Part shown: piece by piece, positions 32,675-41,300 of the stretch
How positions within the stretch are numbered: the first letter of the stretch is position 1
Layout of the letters: each line of letters starts with the position of its first letter
From: Deinococcus sp. LM3
GTDB lineage: Bacteria > Deinococcota > Deinococci > Deinococcales > Deinococcaceae
NCBI RefSeq assembly: GCF_002017875.1
Contig: NZ_MUFV01000001.1
Span: 1,437,001-1,501,000, forward strand
DNA length: 64,000 nt
Reading direction: 5' to 3'
Program-made: the position numbers and the translations under genes
The notes under the pieces: model-generated
The model's input: only the letters and a program-made list of their open reading frames with translations
Told to the model about the DNA's origin: nothing
The model's database searches: none

Positions 32675-32811
32675 TAGGGTGGCCCCCCTGATCAATCAGC
32701 TGTTCCGGAGCTATGAACCACCTGGCGCAAACGGGCGCCTTGCCAGGTGTGGAGCGAGTGGCGCGACCGACAGAACGGAGGACATAGTCCCCCTGCTGTC
32801 GGTCTTTTTTT
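32675..32811 (+). ncRNA. Structured leader or small RNA ending in an intrinsic terminator, upstream of the surface locus
   Basis: A -10-like TAGGGT (32675-32680) would start RNA near 32687. The RNA folds into CACCTGGC (32719-32726) with GCCAGGTG (32742-32749), then a 9-bp stem GACCGACAG (32765-32773) with CTGTCGGTC (32796-32804), followed by seven T (32805-32811). Only five bases later comes the GGAGGT ribosome site of the first surface gene. This position is that of an attenuator or riboswitch-like leader; no known RNA class was recognised. Bases 32544-32674 show nothing else. Confidence 0.55.
32765..32811 (+). terminator. Intrinsic terminator directly before the surface locus
   Basis: Perfect 9-bp GC-rich stem with a 22-base loop and a T7 tract. 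Downstream genes can be expressed from this side only if it is bypassed or another promoter is used. Confidence 0.88.
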
Positions 32812-32826
32812 GTCCCGGAGGTCACC

Positions 32827-33324
32827 CTGAAACGCATCCTTCTCCCCCTCCTCCTGCTGGCCACGGCCGCCGCCCAGACCAGCACGGTGCAGCAGAACGT
32901 CAAGTTCACGCTGAACCAGGACCTCGTCAAACGGACGGTCACGAACGGGAAGACCGCCGAAACCATCGTCGAGAACCCCAAGACCGTCCTGCCCGGTGAC
33001 CTGCTGCGCGAACAGGTGACGCTCGTGAACACCTCGGGCCGCCGCACCGGACAGCTGCTCGTGAACGTGCCGGTTCCCAAGGGCACCGAGTTCCTCGAGT
33101 TGACCACCCCGAACACCGACCGCTGGAAGGTGCAGTACAGCATCGACGGCGGCAAGGCCTACAGCGTGTCCCCCACCCGCACCGTGACCGTCACCGAAAA
33201 CGGCCGGACGGTGACCCGGCAGGTCGCCGCGCCCCTGAGCGCCTACACCAACGTGCGCTGGACCGTCACCAGCATGAACCCGGACGAATCGCTGAAGCTC
33301 AGTTTCCGCGTCAAAGTCAAATAA
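32827..33324 (+). CDS. Small exported DUF11-like protein, first gene of surface locus; apparent CTG start
   Basis: The signal peptide (M)KRILLPLLLLATAAAQ is preceded in frame only by CTG at 32827, five bases after a strong GGAGG; no ATG, GTG or TTG is available before the signal sequence. From CTG the protein has 165 residues; the first in-frame ATG/GTG codons (GTG 32884, then 32887 onward) would lose the signal. The mature part is a single beta-sandwich-like domain: TVLPGDLLREQVTLVNTSGR, VQYSIDGGKAY and SMNPDESLKLSFRVKVK, like one DUF11 unit. It may be a minor subunit or cap of the surface structure encoded downstream. It was identified by context and composition, not by a named family. Confidence 0.7.
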   Translation: MKRILLPLLLLATAAAQTSTVQQNVKFTLNQDLVKRTVTNGKTAETIVENPKTVLPGDLLREQVTLVNTSGRRTGQLLVNVPVPKGTEFLELTTPNTDRWKVQYSIDGGKAYSVSPTRTVTVTENGRTVTRQVAAPLSAYTNVRWTVTSMNPDESLKLSFRVKVK

Positions 33325-33364
33325 TCCCCCCCCACACCGATCCATGCGCTCATAAGGAGAACAC

Positions 33365-35362
33365 ATGAAGAATTCCTGGAAGTTTGCCGCACTGCTCGCC
33401 GCGCTCGCCGCCGGCTCCGCCTCCGCCGCCGGTACCGCCGCCGGTACCGTCATCACCAACACCGCCGAGATCGTCTTCACCCCCGAAGGCAGCACCACCC
33501 CCAACCCGCCCATCCCCTCGAACCCGGTCACCACGACCGTCCTGCCGGTCCCCAGCTTCACCATCGTCATCAACGACGGCAGCCCCGACCGCCTGACCCC
33601 GGACTACACCAAGCCCGGCCAGACCGCCACCGCCAAACCCGGCGACACCGTGGTCTTCCCGTACACGCTGACCAACACCGGCAACGTCCCCAACGAGACC
33701 TACGCCCTGACGAACACCCCGGACCCCACGGGCACCGTCAAGACCCCCGAGAACATCCGCTTCTACCCGGTCAGCGCCGACACCAACAACGACGGCACCC
33801 TGAGCCCCGCCGAGATCGCCGCCGCCACGCCCATCACCAGCATCTCCGGCGTGAACCAGGACAAGGAAGTCAAGTTCTTCCAGGTGTACACCATCCCGGC
33901 CGCCGCCACCAGCGCCGACAAGTTCGGTGCTGACCCCACGGGCGACCGCCAGGACAACCCGGCCTTCAACAACGACCCGGCCGTGCCCCGCGACGCCAAC
34001 AACTCCAACGTCACCACCGTGGACCGCAAGGACGCCACCGTCATCGGCCCGAAGAACGACCCGGACGGCAACGGCAACCCCCTCACCGCCCCCTACCAGA
34101 GCAACGACACCACCCCGGTGACCATCACCCCCAGCGCCGCTGACACCCAGACCGCGCAGGCCACGACCACCACCACCGTCGTCACCTTCACGAACACCGT
34201 CCTGAACCCTGGCAACCGCCCCGACGTGTTCGAGATCACCGCCGGCCAGGCCGGCTTCCCGGCCGGCACCACCGTCGAACTGCTCAAGCCCGACGGCTCC
34301 CCCCTGACCGACACCGACGGCGACGGCGTGCCCGACGTGGGCAGCCTGATCCCCGGCCAGACCGCCGACGTGCTCGTGCGCGTCACCTTCCCGGCCGGCA
34401 GCGCCCCCACGACCCCCGGCACCCAGCCGACCGTGACGGTCACCACCACCAGCAGCAACGACACCACCAAGAAGGACACCACCAAGGACATCGTGAACCT
34501 GCCCGGCCTGTCCTTCGGGAACCCCACCCCCACCCCCGGCGGTGACCCCACCCTCCCCGGTACCCCCGAAGCAGGCACCCCCGGCAGCCCCACCAAGCCG
34601 CTGGACCCCGCGACTTGCACCACCACCGCCGGTACGCTGCGCTCGACCATCGCCATGGAGATCGCCAACCTGGGCAGCGCGCCCGACACCTTCGATGTGA
34701 GCGGCGTGGCCCCCATCAAGCTGGTCGGCGGCACCACCCAGAACGTTCCCGTGCAGTACTTCGTGGACGCCAACGGCAACAAGGCCCTGGACGCCGGTGA
34801 AGTCGCCCTGGCCGACACCAACGGCAACGGCACGGCCGACACCGGCGCGCTGGCCCCCGGCGCCGAACTGAAACTGATCGCCGTGGTCGACGTGCCCTGC
34901 TCCGCCGCCGCGCAGACCATCACCCTGAACCAGACCGCCAAGTCCCCCACGACTGGTGTAACGGTCACCGACAAGAACGACACCATCATTGTCACCTCGA
35001 TCCCAGTCGCTGCGCCCGTGAAGACCGTTGACAAGGCCGAAGCCAAACCCGGCGAGAAGCTGACCTACACCATCATCGGTAAGAACACCAGCAACGCCAA
35101 CGTGACCAAGGCCTTCATCAAGGACACCCTGCCCGCCAACACCACCTACGTGAGCTTCACGGCCGTCAGCAGCGCCACCGGCCCCATCCTGTACTCGACC
35201 AACGGCACCACCTGGAGCGCCGCGCCCATCGCCGCTCCCCAGGCGGACGGCGTGACCGTGTACGCCGGCGTGGACACCAACGGCAACGGCACCATCGACA
35301 CCGGCGACATCCTGGCTCCCGGCCAGACCATCACCGGCACCTTCACCGTCACGGTGAAGTAA
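33365..35362 (+). CDS. DUF11-repeat surface protein, 665 aa
   Basis: An exported protein: signal MKNSWKFAALLAALAAGSASAA, then AGTAAGTVITNTAEIVFTPE, a segment shared with the next gene's mature N-terminus. The body is Thr/Asn/Asp/Pro-rich with sandwich domains: a first around GDTVVFPYTLTNTGNVPNET, a second around VTFTNTVLNPGNRPDVFEIT, a Pro/Thr linker (TPTPGGDPTLPGTPEAGTP), a third around IAMEIANLGSAPDTFDV, and a clear DUF11 domain at the C-terminus (KPGEKLTYTIIGKNTSNANV, about 555-665). Repeated DTNGNGT-type loops could bind calcium. AAGGAG precedes ATG. It probably forms an elongated extracellular rod; no anchor motif is seen. Confidence 0.8.
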   Translation: MKNSWKFAALLAALAAGSASAAGTAAGTVITNTAEIVFTPEGSTTPNPPIPSNPVTTTVLPVPSFTIVINDGSPDRLTPDYTKPGQTATAKPGDTVVFPYTLTNTGNVPNETYALTNTPDPTGTVKTPENIRFYPVSADTNNDGTLSPAEIAAATPITSISGVNQDKEVKFFQVYTIPAAATSADKFGADPTGDRQDNPAFNNDPAVPRDANNSNVTTVDRKDATVIGPKNDPDGNGNPLTAPYQSNDTTPVTITPSAADTQTAQATTTTTVVTFTNTVLNPGNRPDVFEITAGQAGFPAGTTVELLKPDGSPLTDTDGDGVPDVGSLIPGQTADVLVRVTFPAGSAPTTPGTQPTVTVTTTSSNDTTKKDTTKDIVNLPGLSFGNPTPTPGGDPTLPGTPEAGTPGSPTKPLDPATCTTTAGTLRSTIAMEIANLGSAPDTFDVSGVAPIKLVGGTTQNVPVQYFVDANGNKALDAGEVALADTNGNGTADTGALAPGAELKLIAVVDVPCSAAAQTITLNQTAKSPTTGVTVTDKNDTIIVTSIPVAAPVKTVDKAEAKPGEKLTYTIIGKNTSNANVTKAFIKDTLPANTTYVSFTAVSSATGPILYSTNGTTWSAAPIAAPQADGVTVYAGVDTNGNGTIDTGDILAPGQTITGTFTVTVK

Positions 35363-35511
35363 GGCCCGCAGGCGCGCCCGGCCCCGCAGTGCGGCGGCGG
35401 GGCGCGCCTCCCCCCACGGGGGAGTTCCACTTTTTCCCCGACTCCCTCACCCCCTTCCCTCACAACAAGAGAAGCTGTTTTCATTTATCAGGACACCCTT
35501 CGGGAGGCAAC

Positions 35512-38376
35512 GTGCGAAAACCCTCTGTGCTCCACACGCTGACAGCGCTGATTCTGACCCTGGTCGGACCGGCGTACGCGGCGGGCACGCCAGCCGGCAC
35601 CGTGATCCAGAACTCCGCCGTTCTGGAATTCACGCCGGAAGGCGGCCCGCCCACATCCATTCCCACCCCGCCTGTCGAGACGACCGTCACGGCCGTATGC
35701 GCCGCCAGCGTCCTGCCCAACGGCACGGTCGCCGCGCCGGGACAGAGCTTCGACCTGCTGCCCGGCGAGAGTGCGGTCCTGCGCTACGTGGTGGGCAACA
35801 GCGGCAACGCCGGCAACACCCTGAACCTGCGCGTCAGCGACGCCGACTCGCAGTTCACGCCCGGCACCCTCACCATTCACGAGGACCTGAACGGCAACGG
35901 TCAGATCGACGCGAACGAGCCGGCCATCACGGCCCTCAGGCTGGCCGCCGACGAGACGCGCCCGGTCCTGGTGCGTGTCACGACCGCCGCCGCCAACCGC
36001 GGCAGTGCGTACCTGAACCTGATCGCCGACTGCGCCACGAACACCAGTGGCCGCCCCGGCGAGACCGACGACGACAACGTCGCTCGCGTGCGCGTGGGCG
36101 AACCGCCGGCCCTGACGCTCGGCAAGACCTTCACGCCCGCCGTGATCCGCCCCGGCCAGGACACCCTGGTGACCCTCACGGCCCGCAACACCGGCCAGGG
36201 CGCCTCGCGGCCCGTGACCGTCACGGACTTCCTGAACACCCCCGACATGCGCGACTTCGTGTTCCGCAGCGCCAGCGCCGCCCTGACGGGGGGCGGCGTG
36301 ATCGAGTACAGCGCCGACGGCAGCAGCTGGTCCGCCAGCGAGACCGCCCCGGTCCGCGCCGTCCGTGCCCGCGCCGACAGCCTCGCGCCCGGCGAGACCC
36401 TGACCCTGACCTTCCGCCTGACCGCGCCCGACACCGACCTCGGCACCCGCCGCAACGTCGCGCAGCTGCGCAGCAGCGACGTGAGCGTGGACGCCCCGGC
36501 CGACGTGACCGTGCGCTACACGCCCAGCATCGCCCTCGGGCCGATCAGCAACCCCGAAGCGCTGCCCGGCGGTGAACTCAGCGCCGACGACAAACAGGTG
36601 CGTCAGAACGCCCTGATCGGCCAGGAAGTCTGCTTCCCCCACACCGTCAAGAACCTCGGGGACCGCCCGGACACCATCACCATCACGGGTCGGATCGCCA
36701 TCGGCGAGGGCACCATCCGCTTCACCGAGCGTGACGGCACGCCCATCACCGAACCGTTCCTCGTGCCGGACCTCGCGCCGCAGGGCACCCGTGACTTCAA
36801 CGCCTGCTACGTCACCACCCGCAGCGGCAACAGCAGCGCCGCCGAGGACCTGCGCGCCGAACTGACCGCCCGCAGCAGCCGGGGCGCGGCCGACAACCTG
36901 ACGGTCGACTGCATCCTGAGCGTCTCGCCCAACCTGCTGGCCCCGGTCAAGACCGGCGACGCCGGCGAGGGCCTCGTCGCGCCGGGACAGGTCATCACCT
37001 ACACCCTGCGCTTCCAGAACCTGCAGAACTTCCCGCTGACGAACGTGGTCGTGCGCGACAACCTGCGCCGCCTGCAGATCCTGAACGCCGCCGGACAGGT
37101 CACGCGCACCGACAGCCTGGAATTCGTCTCGGCCGACCAGGGCGGCCTGCTCGAAGGCGACGAGGTCGTGTGGCGCTTCGCGCGCCTGAACCCCGGCGAC
37201 AGCATCAGCCTGACCCTCCGGGGCCGCATCCCGGCCACCACCCCCGACGGCGCGCGCATGGTGAACACCTTCACCGTCAGCAGCAGCGAGGTGCCGGAAC
37301 CCACCCCCTCGAACGAGGTCGTGAACGGCGTGTTCGACGCCGCCAACCTGACGCTCGTCAAGAGCAGCAGTCCCGCCACCGTCGCCTACGGCCAGACCAT
37401 CACCTACACCTTCACCGTCACCAACCGCAGCGCCACCGCCGCCCTGCAGGAAATCAGGGTCACGGACAACCTGCCGACCGGCCTGAACTACGTCAGCGGC
37501 AGCAGCCGCCTGAACGGCGCCGAGATCCTCCCGACCGTCACGGGCCGCGAGTACGTGTGGCGGATTCCCGGCCTGGCTCCGGGCGCGGTCGCCGTGATCA
37601 CCTTCGACGCCATCGTCACGCCCGACGCCGGCACGCAGATCCGCAACAGCGCCGTCGCCACCGCCATCAGCAACGACGGCCAGACCCAGACGCCGCCCAG
37701 CAGCGCCCTGAACGCCATCGACCCGCTGATCTTCGGCCGCAACACCGCCGATCTGGTCGGGTACGTGTTCCTGGACGTGAACCGCAACGGCGTGTACGAC
37801 CGCGGCACCGACATTCCCTGCCAGAACGCCCGCGTGATCCTGGCCGGCGGCCGCACCGCCCTGACCGACGCCGAGGGCCGCTACCACTTCCGCAACCTGA
37901 CCGAAGGCACGGCCGCGCTGCGCCTGGACCCCAACTCGGTCGCCGCGCAGAACATCAGCGTCCCGCAGGACGCCGGCCGCCCCGGCAGCCGCCTCGTGTT
38001 CGTGCGCAACCTGACCAGCGTGGACTTCCCGCTGGCCCCCCAGGCCGGTGACATCGCCGTGATCCGCGACACCAGCCTGCGCGTGACCAGCACCCTGCCC
38101 GGCCAGCCCGAACGCAGCCTGCTGATCCGCAAGTCGCTGTTCATGACCGACGAACCCGGCGAGTACCGCGTGCAGCTGATTCTCAGCGCGGGCGCGGACC
38201 TCAGTGGCGTGACCCTGACCGATCCGCTGCCGCAGGGCGCCACCCTGATTGACGGCCAGAACGTCCTGACTTACGACACGCTTGCCAGCGGAGAACGCGC
38301 GGTGACCTACCGCTTCCGCTGGGCAGGCGACCCTAAAGGCGCCGTCACCGACCCGACGGCCAGCTGGAGGTACTGA
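35512..38376 (+). CDS. DUF11/SdrD-B-like surface protein, 954 aa
   Basis: An exported protein beginning at GTG 35512 behind CGGGAGG: signal RKPSVLHTLTALILTLVG, then AGTPAGTVIQNSAVLEFTPE, paralogous to the previous protein's N-terminus. It has several DUF11-type domains (LGKTFTPAVIRPGQDTLVTL; VAPGQVITYTLRFQNLQNFP; TLVKSSSPATVAYGQTITYT), then an SdrD-B/CNA-B-like domain at about 745-840 (GYVFLDVNRNGVYDRGTD, LTDAEGRYHFRNL), then a final sandwich domain. The cysteines scattered in the domains could form disulfides. Its stop is immediately followed by the start codon of the 1622-residue gene, so the two are translationally coupled, which suggests that this protein is its partner or client. Confidence 0.82.
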   Translation: MRKPSVLHTLTALILTLVGPAYAAGTPAGTVIQNSAVLEFTPEGGPPTSIPTPPVETTVTAVCAASVLPNGTVAAPGQSFDLLPGESAVLRYVVGNSGNAGNTLNLRVSDADSQFTPGTLTIHEDLNGNGQIDANEPAITALRLAADETRPVLVRVTTAAANRGSAYLNLIADCATNTSGRPGETDDDNVARVRVGEPPALTLGKTFTPAVIRPGQDTLVTLTARNTGQGASRPVTVTDFLNTPDMRDFVFRSASAALTGGGVIEYSADGSSWSASETAPVRAVRARADSLAPGETLTLTFRLTAPDTDLGTRRNVAQLRSSDVSVDAPADVTVRYTPSIALGPISNPEALPGGELSADDKQVRQNALIGQEVCFPHTVKNLGDRPDTITITGRIAIGEGTIRFTERDGTPITEPFLVPDLAPQGTRDFNACYVTTRSGNSSAAEDLRAELTARSSRGAADNLTVDCILSVSPNLLAPVKTGDAGEGLVAPGQVITYTLRFQNLQNFPLTNVVVRDNLRRLQILNAAGQVTRTDSLEFVSADQGGLLEGDEVVWRFARLNPGDSISLTLRGRIPATTPDGARMVNTFTVSSSEVPEPTPSNEVVNGVFDAANLTLVKSSSPATVAYGQTITYTFTVTNRSATAALQEIRVTDNLPTGLNYVSGSSRLNGAEILPTVTGREYVWRIPGLAPGAVAVITFDAIVTPDAGTQIRNSAVATAISNDGQTQTPPSSALNAIDPLIFGRNTADLVGYVFLDVNRNGVYDRGTDIPCQNARVILAGGRTALTDAEGRYHFRNLTEGTAALRLDPNSVAAQNISVPQDAGRPGSRLVFVRNLTSVDFPLAPQAGDIAVIRDTSLRVTSTLPGQPERSLLIRKSLFMTDEPGEYRVQLILSAGADLSGVTLTDPLPQGATLIDGQNVLTYDTLASGERAVTYRFRWAGDPKGAVTDPTASWRY

Positions 38377-41300
38377 GTGAAACGCGCCATCACCACCCTG
38401 ACGGCGGCACTCCTCGGCTCGGCAGCAGCGCAGGAAATCGCCACGTCCCTCCCCCTGACCTCCGTCGGCAACAAGCTGATGTGGACGGTCGGAGACCAGG
38501 ACCTGAGACTGATCGTGGGGCTCAGCTCCCGCGTGCAGCTCGACGTGTACGGCGCTCAGTTCGACCCGCAGGACTACCGCAGCGACGATTACTACGGAGA
38601 CGAGAACTACTCCACCGAACGCCCCAAGGCCCCGGTCAGCTCGACGTTCACCCTGGTGAACGCCGACGGTCAGGTCGTGCGTGAACAGAACTTCGGCGTG
38701 GGCGCCCAGGACTGGCAGACCTTCCTGAACGACGACCTGCCCGCCGGCACCTACACCCTGAAAGTCCGCACCGACGGCAACGGCAAGAACACCTTCGCGT
38801 TCCGCCTGAACTCCATCAGCGCGGCCGTCGAGGCCGACCACCTGAACGTCACCATCCGCAGCAACGACTGGGTGCCCGCCCTGAACGTCGCCAACCCCGG
38901 CGGCCCCATGGGCATCCGCATGTACGACGGCGACGGGCCGGGCGAACTGGAAGCCGAACTGCGCGACGCGCAGGGCAACGCCTACCCGGTCAAGGTCAGC
39001 GGTCAGCTGCAGTGGGACGACATCAAGGTGCCGGAAGCCGCCGGAAACTACACCCTGTACCTGCGTCAGCCGAAAGACACGTACCAGTACTCCAACTCGG
39101 TCGGGTTCGAACTCACGACCGGCCCCATCAAGATCGTCACGGCCGACACCACCGGCCGCCTGGAAATCCGCGCCGAACTGGTCCTGCCCGACGAGACGCT
39201 GCCCACCCAGGCGAACGTCACGGTCGGCGAGCAGACCTACGACGTGCGCGGCGCGGCCGGACCCTTCACGGTGCCCGTCAAGGAGTACCCGGTGACGGCC
39301 GAGCCGATCAAGGGCGCCGAGGTCACGCTGAACGCCCCGGCCGTCACGGTCGTCAAGCAGCAGACCGCCCGCGTGGACGTGCAGGTCAAACCCAGCGTGA
39401 ACCTGAACTTCGTGGCCGACAGGCCCGAAGTGTGCGTGGGCGACGTGGTCACCTTCACCGCGCGCGCCACCACCGAGTTCGAACGGCAGACCCTGCCCGC
39501 CAACCTGCGCGTGAAGCTGCCCGAGGGCTTCACGGCCGCCGGTGAGACGACCGTCACGGCCCGCGTGGACGCCGCCAACCCCGGCGTGCTGACCTTCGAG
39601 GCGAAGGCCGAGGCGGCCGGGAGCGGCACCTTCACCGCCACCCTGGCCCCCTGGAACCAGACGCAGGACCTGAAGGTGCAGGTCCTGCCGACCGCCACGC
39701 AGATCGAACTGCGCCGCGCGCCGCTGCCCGACACGCTGGCCGGCGAGACCGTCACGGTCACCCTGACCCTGAAGAACACCAGCGGCGTGCCCGCCCCGTA
39801 CACCCTGACCGACGCGCCCGGCGAGACCCTGGAAGCGCTGGACCCCACCAGCTTCAGCGGCGAACTGCAACCCGGCGAGGAAAAGACCCTCAGCTACCGC
39901 GCCCGCGTCAGGGGTGACGGCGGCGCGCAGGGCCAGCTGAACGCCACCCTGAGCAGCAACTGCGCCAGCCAGCAGGTCGTGACTGGCGTGCAGACGGTGC
40001 AGACCCCGCCGCCGCCCGCCCCGACCCCGGTCGTGTCGGTCACGCGCGAAAGCAACGTCCGCATTCCCTTCGACGTGCCCAGCACCAAGAACGCCAACCA
40101 GGTCATCGTGGCGCACCAGCCGCCCGCCGGGGCCACCTACGTGCCCGGCAGCAGCCAGCTGAGCGGCCGGCCCATCGCCGACCCGCAGGCCGGACCCAGC
40201 GGCCGCTACTACTGGACCACGCCCGGCGCGGCGCGCGGCGTCCTGACCTACCGGGTCACGCACGAGGGCAACCTCCCGGCCCTCAGCAGCCCCACCCTGG
40301 TCGGCCGGTACGCCGGCGGCGTCCTGAACGTCCTCGTCGGCGACGGCAACCTCGACGACCTGAACAACCTGAGCGGCGTCACGGCCCCCGCCGCCGCCCC
40401 CGAGAACGCCGGCGCGCTGAAGCTCCCGCTGGACGGCACGGTGTACCGCGAACGCGACCGCATCACCGTCGCGGTGGAAAGCCCGGCCGACAGCGCCGCG
40501 CTGCCCAGCGTGAACGGCGTGCCCGTGGACCCCGCCACCCTGGGCCGCAAGAGCGTGGACGCCGCCACCGGCACCCAGCGCCAGGAGTTCTACGGCCTGC
40601 CGCTGCGTACCGGCGAGAACACCGTCACCTTCGGCGACCAGACGGTGCGCGTGTTCCTGGCCGGCACCCCGGTCCGCGCGGACCTGAAGGCCCAGCAGCT
40701 GATCGCCGACGGCGTGACGCCCATCCGCATCGCCGTGCGCCTGACCGACGCGGCCGGCCTGACCACCGCCAGCAGCAACGTGACGGTGCAGACCAGTCTG
40801 GAACCCACCCAGGGCGACGCCCGCCCGCGCGTGGGCAGCTACCAGGTGAAACTGGTGGACGGCGAGGGCGTGCTGGAACTCGAGCCGCTGTCGGCCCCCA
40901 CCCGCTTCGACGTGCGCCTGCTGCTCGGCGATAAGGTCGTGACCCGCTCCTTCGAGGCGCTCCCCAGCAAGACCCGCGTCGGCATCGGCATGGTCAGCCT
41001 CGGCGCGATCCTCCAGAGCGGCGGCACCGCCGCCGGCGAGGCGCGTGGCCAGGCCTACCTGGAAACGCCGGTCGGGGACGGCAAGCTGTACGTCGCGGCC
41101 AGCGGCGCCGTGAACGCCGACCGCAGCGCCGCCGGCGTGACCAGCGTCACGCAGGACCGCACGCAGGGCCTCCCGACCAGCAGCCCGCTCGACCGTTACC
41201 CGAACATGGGCGACAGCAGCAGCGAGAGCTTCCCGCTGCAGGGCATCGACCCGGTCGCTGTGCGTTACGAGCACCCGGCCTTCAACGTGCAGTACCGTCA

